Part shown: positions 1 to 9,016 of the stretch, in pieces
Layout: every line of letters starts with the position of its first letter
Numbering within the stretch: position 1 is the first letter of the stretch
From: Plantago elongata
Lineage: Eukaryota > Streptophyta > Magnoliopsida > Lamiales > Plantaginaceae
Assembly (NCBI GenBank): GCA_036897095.1
Contig: JAYMSP010002858.1
Span: 1-22,184 of the forward strand
Direction: 5' to 3'
DNA: 22,184 nt
The notes under the pieces: model-generated
What the model was told of the DNA's origin: nothing
The model's input: the letters and a program-made list of their open reading frames with translations, nothing else
The model's database searches: none
Made by a program: the position numbers and the translations under genes

Positions 1-305
1 CTACTAGTTGCAAATGTAAATTTGTCCGTTAGTTATGAAAATGTAATTACAAGAATTTAATATAATGTGTAGCATATCAAGAGAGTCTAATTATGATAGC
101 AGCATACTCGCAGTGACTTTATAAAAAGGCATAAGGAAGAAGTGTTATTTGCATTTTATACTTAATACATTTTTAAATTACTTTATTATGCTATAGAGGG
201 TAGTACCCAACAGCCTTTTCATCTATTTTATTTTTAAGTAGTGATATTAATTAGATATTACATCGAGGATTAATTTTAATTTTAATATTTTTCTATTTTA
301 TAAAT
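1..305. other. AT-rich intergenic DNA, no gene seen
   Basis: AT-rich sequence with no convincing reading frame, RNA gene or repeat unit. It leads directly into the start codon of the small transposase fragment at 306. Confidence 0.5.
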
Positions 306-593
306 ATGGAGAAGTATTACAAAAAGGTCGATAAAAACACGCATTTGGCTAGTGTGATTTCTCATAGGAGTGTACAAGTTGAATTGCCTACGAAGGAAAG
401 TGAACCTGATATGCCCGTGAGTAATCTAGAGGTGTCGGAGGTGCTGGAGATATTATATGATGATTCTAATTTTCCAATATTTTCATCTGATCCAGGAAAA
501 CGACCTCCAATTACTGCTTATCCTCCTTCCATCCGTGAACATGTTCGTAGAAAATATTATTTTGAAGGTCCATGCCAACCTAAGCCAGAGTAG
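306..593 (+). pseudogene. N-terminal fragment of a hAT-type (zf-MYM/TTF-type) transposase-like protein
   Basis: A 95-codon frame with an ATG at 306. It opens MEKYYKK and contains the block SDPGKRPPITAYPPSIREHV (residues about 61-80), followed by RRKYY and GPCQP. From family knowledge, plant proteins labelled zinc finger MYM-type 1-like or TTF-type (domesticated or active hAT transposases) begin MEKYFK and carry a segment of the form DPG.R.PI..Y.P.IRDQVRR.Y...GPCQP just before the zinc finger. The frame stops directly after GPCQPKPE, where the family would continue into the Cys-rich domain and DUF4371/hAT catalytic region. Those are absent, although weak eroded similarity may continue for a few tens of codons. 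This is therefore an N-terminal scrap of a normally 600-800 residue protein, probably not functional. The alternative is a small expressed exon of unknown role. Confidence 0.5.
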
Positions 594-1236
594 ATTTCAA
601 ACAAAGCTATCATTCAAAAATTTTAAAGTATGGTGAATCGCCGAGGTCAATTATAGAGTAGATTTTATATTTTATGTGTAAGAATTTTTTTATTATTATA
701 AATTATAAATCTCGCTACTCTTGATCAAATTTTCTGCATCCGTCCACGTACGTTGAACTCATGAAGAATAATAATGTAAATGCTTAGATCTGATTCCTCA
801 CTGTGTATATCCCTGAACACGGCTGATATTCGCTCATAAGTAACAAAGACAAACAGTGTATGTGGAAAGCTACCAAGTTGGGAAGCACGGATAAGGCTAA
901 GAAAAATATCACTATGAAAGGGATTACGAGATATGTAATTGATGAACCATGAGTTAAACAGAGTTGTTATAGCATTCACTCGGTCAAGATATATGTCTAA
1001 CTGTTCATGATCTTATATTCTTAAGGTCACTGATATTCTTATTTGCTGTTCACTCTTTCACATTATCTTTCAAGTTAATGTCACCATTGCCCAGCAGTGT
1101 GACAGAGACAAGAATTGTAGAAAATTTTGCATAATTCTTATTCTAGCATAAACTATCATGGGAACTCATAGTTGCATCTCAAATACTTCTGTATTCAGAT
1201 AACCTTTATCTTGAATTAATATTCACATATTCGGAG
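594..1236. other. Intergenic / former NLR 5' flanking DNA
   Basis: AT-rich with no gene I can support. An 84-codon minus-strand frame at 725-979 opens only with GTG and has no recognisable domain. By position, the right half should be the old promoter and leader of the NLR whose 5' tip lies at about 1237-1275. Confidence 0.4.
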
Positions 1237-1275
1237 ATCACAACACCTTATGCAGCAGCACTTGTCTCTCTTATA
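1237..1275 (+). pseudogene. Displaced 5' coding tip of the R1-like NLR, cut off by the copia insertion
   Basis: In one frame, 1249-1272 reads YAAALVSL, ending exactly at the copia LTR. R1/Rx-type NLRs of asterids begin with a short stretch of the form MA.YAALVSLM, followed by the helix that appears here as NVLNRVQHP at 4807 on the far side of the element. The last codon before the LTR is ATA, and the first after it is the ATG at 4804. With one copy of the target duplication removed, the frame runs through without a shift. No in-frame ATG lies just upstream. ATC at 1237-1239, four codons before the YAAA motif, sits where a start codon would be expected and may be a mutated ATG. That last point is inference. 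Confidence 0.7.
1271..1275. repeat. Left target-site duplication of the copia element
   Basis: TTATA immediately left of the left LTR. It pairs with TTATG immediately right of the right LTR (4802-4806), matching at four of five bases. Five-base duplications are usual for copia integrases. The right copy fits the NLR reading frame, so the left copy probably took a G to A change after insertion. Confidence 0.65.
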
Positions 1276-1440
1276 TGAAAGAATATTTTCTGTAAATTAT
1301 ACACAAGAGATTACATAGGTATATATATAAAAGTAATCTAACTAACCTAACTATACTAGGAATATACTTCTAATCTAATTCTACTAATCTAGCTAGATTA
1401 TATAAATATTCTAATCCTAGTCTATTTCTACAATCTATCA
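1276..1440 (-). repeat. 3' LTR of the copia element (left copy)
   Basis: 165 bp, TG...CA bounded. Compared by eye with the right copy at 4638-4801 it differs at about five substitutions and one single-base indel. Most differences cluster in the first 60 bp. It contains an AT-rich TATATAAATATTC-like stretch and several CTAACTAACCT repeats. Confidence 0.92.
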
Positions 1441-1450
1441 CACCCCACAG
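1441..1450 (-). other. Putative polypurine tract
   Basis: On the minus strand the bases just before the 3' LTR read CTGTGGGGTG. This is a short G-rich run in the place where plus-strand DNA priming occurs in copia elements. The tract is weak and the call rests on position. Confidence 0.4.
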
Positions 1451-3054
1451 TCGAAGCAGGAGGAGGACGAACACTTAGACTGGATTTAAAATCTTCAAAC
1501 AAGACTCTAGGAAGTCCCTTTGTGAAAATATCAACAATCTAGTACTTAGACGGAACATGTAGAACCCGGACGTTACCACGTGCTACTTGCTCATGAACAA
1601 AATGAATATCCAACTCAATATGCTTAGTACGCTGATGTTGACCTGGATTACCTGAGAGATATATCACACTGATATTACCGCAATACACAAGTGTAGCTTT
1701 CACAATGGGGCAATGTAGCTCGAGCAACAAATTTCAAATCCAACAGGATTCTGACACAACGTTTGCAACTCCCCGATACTCTGCTTCTGCACTAGAACGA
1801 GATAAAGTGGGTTGACGTTTAGATGACCAAGATATCAGATTATCCCCAAGAAATATGCAATATCCAGAAGTCGAACGTTGAGTATCCGGACAACCACCTC
1901 AATCCGCATCAGTGTAGGAAACCAAATTCTTACTCGAGAACGCATAGAGATGGAGACCAAAGTCGAGCGTGCCTTTGTCATACCGGATTATGCGTTTAAT
2001 CGCATTCATGTGGGTACCTCTCGGGTCATGCATGTGAAGACAGACCTGATGAACCGCATACAATATATCAAGTCTAGTAAACGTCAAGTACTGAAGTGCT
2101 CCGGCAAGACTACGGTAGTGAGTTGGGTCCGAGAATGGGGAACCCGAGGTGCTGCTAATTTTCGGATTAGTGTCAACCGGTGTAGCAGTCGATTTGCACG
2201 AACTCATTCATGCTCGTTCAATAATATACTCAGCATACTTGCGTTGTGATAAGAACATTCCAGATGAATGTCAAGTAACCGCAATACCAAGAAAATAATT
2301 TAACGGGCCAAGATCCTTCATAGCAAATTCAGTAGCTAGACAACTCATGATTGACGTATGCAGAGTAACAGAGGAGGTTGCGAGAATATTGTCATCCACA
2401 TAGAGCAAAAGATATGCCACATCAAAACCCTTTTTGTAGATGAACAATGATGTATCCGCCTTACTGTTAACAAATCCCAAAGAAGCAACATAGTCTGCAA
2501 AACGCTTATACCAGGCTTGTGGAGCCTGTTTGAGCCCATACAATGATTTATGTAATAAGCAGACATAATCAGGATACCTCGTATCTCGAAAATCCAGAGG
2601 TTGATGCATATATACCGTTTCCTTTAGTTCGTCATGCAGAAAAGCGTTCTTTACATCAAGCTGATGGATTTGCCACTTCTGTGATAAAGCTAAGTTGAGT
2701 ACAATACGGATTGTAGCTGGTTTTACCACTGGACTAAACGTTTCACCACAGTCGATTCCCACTTGTTGAGTTTTCCCATCACCTACAAGACGAGCCTTAT
2801 AACATTCAAAGTCACCATTAGATTTTACCTTGTGAGCAAAAATCCATATAGATCGAATAATATTGACATGAGGTGGACGGGGTACCAACTCCCACGTCTT
2901 ATTTTTAATTAGAGCATTAAATTCGTCCTGCATAGCCAATTTCCAATTCGGGTCTTTGAGAGCAGAAACTGGATTGCGAGGTATATGAGATATAGAGGAT
3001 GAAACTACATTCACCCATTCGGGCCCTATGACATGCAGATTTGGCTTTCTGGAT
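1441..3054 (-). pseudogene. Copia pol remnant: reverse transcriptase and RNase H
   Basis: One continuous minus-strand frame, interrupted only by stops. Reverse transcriptase (RVT_2) spans 3014-2271: DPNWKLAMQDEFNALIKNKT near its start, a FSPVVK block, QLDVKNAFLH, the KSLYGLKQAPQAWYKR signature and the catalytic YVDD. It ends NYFLGI. The frame goes on after TGA 2271-2273 through KYAEYIIERA, then TGA 2208-2210, then RNase H (TPVDTN, HYRSLAGALQYLT, YTDAD). TGA 1899-1901 replaces the Trp of DADW. The family motif [17 protein letters not shown] follows, then TGA 1734-1736, KHIELDIHFV, TAG 1539-1541 and VDIFTKGLP near 1520. There is no frameshift in the whole stretch, so decay is by point change. 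Protease and integrase, which should precede this region, are gone. Confidence 0.9.
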
Positions 3055-3245
3055 CAACCAGGAGGAGAAGCCGGACGGACTAGTGGGGTCGCCGGAGAGT
3101 GTGGTGGTTGTTGTCTTGCGGGTGATGGATGAATGGAAGACTGGACAGCGCCTAGAGTCGGCGGAATTGCCACAGCTGCTGGAGCCGTGGCGGGATATGG
3201 GTCGGGGATGTGCGGTTGATTGTGAGGATCAACGCGTGCCAGGGC

Positions 3246-4372
3246 CTAATTCAGCGGCACGTGAGGTGGGCTGGTGGGGGGCGGTTGATCGGGATGATAA
3301 GCGCGCTCCAGACACCAACTCCGGGCCAGCAACGACATCTGTTGACATGTACATGCCTTGTTGGGGGAAGGTACCTGCGACATAAGCTTGGGGAATTGGG
3401 GGCGGGTGAGCGGTGAGGTGTTGCTGGACCGTAGGTTGGTAACCTGGTCTAGCCCAACCAGAGGTAGGTACGAGGCGGGTGGTGGGGCCATTGGTACCCA
3501 CTGCCAATTACCATAAGATCCCGGGGCCGTAAATTGAGTCGGGCGCGGGTTGGTGTAAGCAGCTTGTTGCCCGCGATTGCGACCGTTTCCTTGTTTTAGC
3601 TTCCCTTGCCCCGTCTTCTTTTTGTTGCGTTGTGAGTTATTGTTGTTTCCCCTCCCTCGACCTACATTGTTAGTATCAAAAGTTGACTCATCGATAGTAG
3701 AAACCATCGCTGAGCCAGAATGGTGTGATTCCATAGAAGCCAATTCGCGTTCCTCAAGACATAACGACGAACGAGCCTCATTGAAGGTAGGTAGGGGTTT
3801 GGAGCGTCGAATTTGGTTACCAACACCTTTGTATGCTTCAATTAAACCTGAGACAAGCTGGAGAACCGATCGATTGTTAGTAATTGGGGCACCAACATTC
3901 TTCAATTGTCGACAATACTCTTTAGTCGCTGACAATAAGCAGACGCATTGGAAAAATCTGCCAAACAAGTAGAGGTGAAATCCTGTTCAAGGATAACAGC
4001 TCGAGAGGCCTGGTGATCCTGGAAATCATCTTTAAGACGATTCCAAGCTTCCATCGCCGTAGCACCTGTTTCGATGATGGTACTCAACAAATCATTAGAG
4101 ATTGTTGTATAGATACATTGAAGGACGGTAGCATCAATGGTCTTCCAAAGTCCCTTTTCCTCAACAGTGCTAGGAGCCGGTTTCTCCTCACCTAGAGGTG
4201 GACTGATGATGTGGTGAAGAACTTTGTGTGATTGAGCATGAATCCGGAATAGCTCAGCCCAAGTCCCGTATTGGGAATTATCAAGCTCTAGCGTGACAAG
4301 AATATGATTCCTGATATTGGCTACCGAAAGAGCAGGATAATTAGTCGGTTTTGTTGTGGTCGAGGCAGATAT
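3246..4372 (-). pseudogene. Copia gag polyprotein remnant (UBN2/Retrotran_gag type)
   Basis: From about 4372 to 3908 the minus strand reads through [58 protein letters not shown] and [13 protein letters not shown], the usual copia gag core. The expected start codon reads ATA at 4372-4370, which may be a lost ATG. A one-base deletion near 3908 shifts the frame. The second part, to 3246, has KNVGAPITNNRSVLQLVSGL, then a Gly/Asn/Lys/Arg-rich nucleic-acid-binding tail and a Pro-rich end. I see no CCHC zinc knuckle. The downstream frame continues through a Pro-rich linker, with stops at 3246-3248 and near 3064, straight into the reverse transcriptase frame. Confidence 0.85.
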
Positions 4373-4446
4373 GGTGTACGCCAGAGATACCGAACAACTA
4401 AACCTGGGAACGGATCAACTTGCGTGAAGTCGAAGCTGGAAAGCCA

Positions 4447-4457
4447 GGGGGGGGGGG
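4447..4457. repeat. Homopolymer run of 11 G (C on the element's coding strand)
   Basis: An 11-base G tract in the untranslated leader of the copia element, between the primer site and gag. It is an obvious slippage-prone site and a possible sequencing-length error. No function is implied. Confidence 0.8.
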
Positions 4458-4629
4458 TTAAACACAACAGCTAGACACAGATACGGGAACGCAACCAAGA
4501 AGCTGCAACGGACAGAGGACGGCACCAAGCTTTGCTGATTGAAGTCGAACAGAGGCAGGAGGCGTCGAATATTCGAAGGTGGAAGGCTTTTTGAGTGATT
4601 TGGACAGCGGAATTAGATCGAACCTATGA

Positions 4630-4637
4630 TGATACCA
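4630..4637 (-). other. Primer binding site of the copia element (tRNA-iMet type)
   Basis: Directly inside the 5' LTR the minus strand reads TGGTATCA. This matches the first eight bases of the TGGTATCAGAGC site that pairs with the 3' end of initiator methionine tRNA in most plant copia elements. The match ends there, so the site is partly eroded. It confirms both the orientation and the LTR boundary. Confidence 0.75.
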
Positions 4638-4801
4638 TGAAAGAATATCTATTGTAAATTATACACAAGAGATTACATAGGTATATAAACAAAAGTAATC
4701 TAACTAACCTAACTATACTAGGAATATACTTCTAATCTAATTCTACTAATCTAGCTAGATTATATAAATATTCTAATCCTAGTCTATTTCTACATCTATC
4801 A
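4638..4801 (-). repeat. 5' LTR of the copia element (right copy)
   Basis: 164 bp, TG...CA bounded, and nearly identical to the left copy. As the 5' LTR it holds the element's promoter, which points leftward and so away from the NLR. The NLR codon ATG at 4804 starts three bases after its end. Confidence 0.92.
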
Positions 4802-4806
4802 TTATG
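4802..4806. repeat. Right target-site duplication of the copia element
   Basis: TTATG directly after the right LTR, paired with TTATA at 1271-1275. It contains the ATG codon (4804) that belonged to the interior of the NLR coding sequence. Confidence 0.65.
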
Positions 4807-6040
4807 AACGTCTTAAACCGAGTCCAACATCCTACAAGCCCTGCTACTTTTGACATAATACAAGTAAAATCTCTATATGATAAGGTCAGTTTCTTGGTTG
4901 AGTTTCTTGAAACTCATTCCCAGTATGTCAGCAAAGATGTGGAGAGGGAAATTATTGATGCAGCTTATGCAGCTCAAGACAAAATCGAAACATGTGTTGT
5001 GTTCAAAATTCAGAAAAGGGATCCTGTCAAACGTGATCAGCTTTTCCACAAAGTCATAGCCAGTATAGGTTACGATTTCCTTCAGCAAGATCTTGAGGAA
5101 ACTGTCCGAAGAATGGATTGTATAGTCCAAGTAGCCGTGGAAGTTAAACTGGAGAAAAGTGAAAAGAATCAGCCATCAAGAAGCACTTTGCACGTTGGTT
5201 CATCAGATCCTCCCAGTGGAACCATTAAGTTTGTTGGATTTGAGGAGGAGGTGAATCGGTTGCTCGAACAGCTTGCTACACATAGATCCAGCTTGGAAAT
5301 CCTCCCAGTTGTTGGTATGGCTGGGATAGGCAAGTCTATACTCGTGGTTAGTATTTTTAATCATCCATATGTTCGGGATACTTTTCATGTCAAGGCTTGG
5401 GTTAAAATATCTCAGGTTTATGATCTTGGGACAATCATTCGTCCTCTTCTACATGATTCCGGTGTTATTGTAAAAGACAATGAACCATTAGGAGATCAAT
5501 TGCACAAATATTTGTTTGGTAGGAAGTATCTCATTGTATTGGATGATATTTGGGATATCGAGGCATGGGAAGGGGTAAGTAGGTTCTTGCCTGACAATAA
5601 CAATGGAAGTAGAATCTTACTAACCACTAGGCTCTTGAATGTAGCAAGTCGGTTTGGCTCATGCAGACCTTATGAAATGCAGCTTCTTGATGATGAGAGA
5701 AGTTGGGATTTGCTCTCCAGGAAGGTGTTTGGGCAAGCAGTCAGCCCTTCTGAATTCGAAAATTGTGGAAAGGAAATAGCCAAACGTTGCAAAGGTCTTC
5801 CTTTGGCAATAATTGTTATTGGTGGAATGCTTGATAAATCTGAGAGGACAGTTAAGTATTGGGAACATGTTGCAGAAAATATAAGCTCCATCATAAACCA
5901 AGAAGACGATAACCACTGCTTGAAGATATTATCTTTGAGTTTCCACGAGTTGCCTATACATCTGTGCCCTTGTTTCCTGTACATGGCAACTTTTGCAGAA
6001 AATTATGAAATCTGAGTCTCTGAACTCATCATGTTATGGG

Positions 6041-6081
6041 CTGCAGAATCTAAAGGAGGTTGCGTTGCAGAATCTAAAGGA
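6041..6081 (+). repeat. Short direct repeat at an NLR deletion/frameshift site
   Basis: The string TGCAGAATCTAAAGGA occurs twice, about 24 bases apart. It sits at the point where the NLR frame changes and about ten codons between LWAAE and the EVA..LKELISRN segment appear to be missing. It probably marks local slippage or repair. Confidence 0.6.
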
Positions 6082-7425
6082 ACTTATCAGCAGAAACCTT
6101 ATTATGGTGAAGAAGCTAGATTCAAGGGGGCATATGAACTATGAAATATTTGATTCTCCATGATTTAGTAAGGGATCTCTGTTTGAGGGAAGCACGGAAC
6201 AAGAGGTTTCTCTGTGTGGATGATGGTGTTCGAACTATAAAAAGTCAGCACCGTTTAGTTCTTCATCGTAATGGTTGTGTCTCTTTTCCTACACCACAAC
6301 AAAAAGACTTGCTCGGTCCAATGTATCCTTTTCTGGACGGGTGCCCCCTAACATGCCGCTGTTAAGCTTGCTAAGAATAATTATCGCGTCCAATGGTAAA
6401 AATCATCCAGAGTATATCACACAACTTGCTAACTTGAGATTTATAAAATCCACCGATGAAAATTCATTTCTTTTCTTCTGTGATTCTAGTGACTGGCCTT
6501 TTAGTAGGACTGCAAGCGTGGTTCCTTCAATATCCTCTCTGTGGAATCTAGAGACCTTAATTGTAAAAGTCCCTGCGATCAATATAACTTACTGTCTACC
6601 ATGTGAAATATGGGAGTTGCAACACATTAAGCATCTCATCTTCTCTGGAGGACCTATCCATTTCCCTGATCCTCCTGCAGCTGCTCAGACTGCTTCTGTT
6701 CTTAGCAATCTGCAAACTCTTAAAGAGGTCATTGTCTCGAGTAGCGACGTGCTTTGCAGGATCCCCAACATAAAGGATTTGGGGATTCAGCAGGACATTT
6801 CCAAGGAAGTGCCAACTTACTATTGGAGCAACTTGTTTCATTGTCATCAACTCGAAACGCTAAACCTTCAAGGAACAATCAGTTTTTCTCCCTATGAGCT
6901 GAATACCGTCAAGTTATTTCCTGATCATCTGCAAAAGTTGTCTTTATCTCATTGTCATATCCCTTGCGAAAGAATGGTGATTGTTGGTTCATTGCTGAAT
7001 CTTGAAGTGCTCAAACTAAAATGGGATGCTGTCATAGGTGAGGAGTTGCAGGGGAATTTCAGAGACTGAAACTTCTGTCAATAGTGAGTTGCAACATTGC
7101 AAATTGGGAAGTAGAGAACTGTTCTCATTTTCCATGCCTCGAGGGCTTGAGTCTCCGGACCATGCTGAAATTGGTTAAAATCCCTCAGGTTTTCGGAGGA
7201 TCTATGACTCTTAAGTCAATTCGGTTGAAGTGGTGCAACACTTCTGTTGTTATATCAGCGAAAAACATATTGGACGAACAAGAGGGCATGGGTTATGATG
7301 AACTTATAGTCGAAGCCGTTGATCCATGGTTGGACTGTAAGGAGCAGGAGGCAGAGCTAAAGAGCTTGGCATCTCATCGATTTTGTGTTCAAATTAGTCA
7401 AGGTAACTGTTGTGTTTAATTACTG

Positions 7426-7791
7426 ATGATGATGACGACAACGGCGGTTAAAAGAATGATCATGAAAGAAGGTGACTATACTGGGGATGAAGACGTAGAT
7501 AACAACGAAGAAGAAGAAGAGGAAAAAGGTAAATACTTGTTCTGTTTTTAGTTACAGTTTAATTTCCAGATTGATTTATCAAATATTGTGGTTAAGTTTC
7601 GGGTCTGAATGTCCAATACGGAGTTACAGTTTAATTTCCTGAGTTGATCCTAATAATGTTCTGCAGGAGCTAATTATTCGGCAGATTTACGTGTGAGGAC
7701 TCTGATGGATTTAGACTATCAGGTACATCGACATATGCGACGACTGGACCGTGGCTCGTCTCCGAGTGACGGATTATCAAGAAGTAGCTAA
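7426..7791 (+). CDS. Possible small two-exon acidic reading frame downstream of the NLR
   Basis: Weak call. From ATG 7426 a frame encodes MMMTTTAVKRM followed by an acidic stretch ending in six Glu, up to a good donor AAG|GTAAAT at 7528/7529. A CTGCAG acceptor at 7666 would join it in frame to 7667-7791, encoding RVRTLMDLDYQVHRHMRRL and ending GLSRSS with TAA at 7789. The total would be about 77 residues with no domain I recognise. Just upstream, the NLR frame contains CAAG|GTAACT at about 7401, a possible donor, so this could once have been a C-terminal acidic extension of the NLR rather than a separate gene. Splice sites are read by eye only. Confidence 0.25.
7550..7639 (+). repeat. 18-bp direct repeat pair, 72 bp apart
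   Basis: AGTTACAGTTTAATTTCC occurs at 7550-7567 and again at 7622-7639, inside the putative intron of the small acidic frame. It is a local duplication of unknown meaning. Confidence 0.8.
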
Positions 7792-9016
7792 GCTCATGGA
7801 ACAGCAGCCTCCCGAGTGTAGATGTTCTATCTGAAAGGAATGAGTCAATCCGTGCCTCAAATTTAGTCAGCTTGTATTTTCTTTCTTGGATTTATAAGGA
7901 AAAAAGGTGGTCTGAACTTTGAAACAGATCTTTTTGGAGTCAATGAAGCAATAGTGCAATGCCATAAGCCCATAATGCATTTTTGTTCAATGATGATGGT
8001 TCTAGCTAGCTCGTGATATATTACCCCACTTACTCTCATTATACTATCACTGAACAGTGATAACACAAATCCGATATAAATTCATATTACAACGATTAAT
8101 TGATCATTCAGATGTAATTGTTAATCAAATGAAATAACATAAATCCGCATTATAATCAATTTAAGGCAAATAGGCAATATGCGTATATATATATATAAAA
8201 TGGTGAGTCATTTAATGAATTGAAGTAGATAAAGGAGTCCAATATTCTGTATTGATTGATGACTTTATATTTTTATAATCATTCATTATGATAAAAAAAA
8301 CCAAGCTAAATACATATTCGTATTAATTTACTTGCATAGCATGAAAACGAAGTTTAAATAAAATCGAATGTTTTATTTAAAGTGAGTGTATGTTAAATTA
8401 ATTATTAGTGAGATCTTATATCTATTGAATTTTTCTTCTTATTTTCTCAAAACAAGATAATAAGATTGGTTCTTCCCTTTTAATTTTTGAGTTAAACATG
8501 GATAAAAATATTTCAATAGAGTGAAAAGGGGTAAAAGATAATTAATGAATTTAAAATTTATTTAATCCCCCATGTATAATTGATTTAATAATAACATTAC
8601 CTTAGATATTCTATATCCATATTTCATGTATTTATATTTAAAACACCATTACTTTTAGTTAATTTTAATTTTAAGACACATCTCACATTCATTATCCTAA
8701 ATATAGATATGAGTTATTATCAAAATACTCAAATTCAAATCTTTTTAAACTTTCGAAATGTATATGCCTCAAACTAATTTGACAACTCACATCACATTAA
8801 CAAAACTTAAAAACACTCCATGTAAGCAAACATTCTTCTATTTTAACTCCCTTCTCTTTGGTTCTTTCAAGCTAAACATATCTCCGATATAAAAAAAAAT
8901 ATTTTCTAATTAGTACTAAATAATTTAATAAAAATATTATTTCGTAATAGTGGATTAATATAGGTATTTAGAAATTTGTACGTATGGATAGCCATAGGCC
9001 TAAAGTAGGGTCCGCA
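7792..9016. other. AT-rich intergenic spacer
   Basis: Separates the NLR remnant from the WEB1-like gene. I see no gene. There is a short TA microsatellite near 8185-8200 and many A/T runs. Its right end should contain the upstream promoter of the WEB1-like gene. Confidence 0.5.

Larger units (their letters stand above)
1276..4801 (-). mobile_element. Ty1/copia LTR retrotransposon, internally deleted, inserted in an NLR exon
   Basis: A 3.5 kb element bounded by two nearly identical LTRs and flanked by a 5-bp duplication. Coding strand is minus, so the 5' LTR is the right one. In element order it has the LTR, a TGGTATCA primer site, gag, a Pro-rich linker, RVT_2 reverse transcriptase with YVDD, RNase H, a polypurine-like tract and the LTR. 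Intact plant copia elements are about 5 kb and carry protease and integrase between gag and reverse transcriptase; both are absent. At least six in-frame stops and one gag frameshift make it unable to move by itself. The short LTRs would suit small copia lineages such as Ale/Retrofit, but I cannot assign the lineage firmly. Confidence 0.93.
4802..7419 (+). pseudogene. R1-like coiled-coil NB-ARC-LRR resistance gene, disrupted (pseudogene)
   Basis: The first segment, 4804-6012 (403 codons), covers most of the Rx-type coiled-coil domain and the NB-ARC. It has P-loop GMAGIGKS (171-178), kinase-2 LIVLDDIWD (243-251), GSRILLTTR (268-276), GLPLA (331-335) and the RNBS-D-like CFLYMATFAENYEI at the end. 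TGA at 6013-6015 replaces the Arg that normally follows YEI; CGA to TGA is the likely change. The frame then continues VSELIMLWAAE. A deletion and shift near 6050 leads into ELISRNLIMVKKLDSRGH, and a shift near 6135 leads into LHDLVRDLC (the MHD region). A shift near 6340 leads to a leucine-rich segment (6345-7069), and a shift near 7045 leads to FQRLKLLSIVSCN and CLEGLSLRTMLKL, ending at 7419. Together with the retrotransposon at its 5' end this cannot encode a full NLR. Intact relatives sense pathogen effectors in the cytoplasm or nucleus. A truncated coiled-coil/NB-ARC product is conceivable but unproven. Confidence 0.9.

Noticed and set aside
725-979. 84-codon minus-strand frame, faintly like a pentatricopeptide-repeat segment (SLIRASQLGSFPHTLFVF)
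   Set aside because: It opens only with GTG, has no second repeat, and the flanking sequence on either side does not extend the similarity. Not enough to call a gene fragment.
1878-2249. 123-codon plus-strand frame
   Set aside because: It lies opposite the RNase H part of the copia element and has no independent similarity; a shadow of the real frame.
3041-3385. Plus-strand frames across the Pro-rich linker of the copia element
   Set aside because: GC-rich linker DNA gives open frames on both strands. The minus-strand reading continues gag and reverse transcriptase, so the plus-strand ones are shadows.
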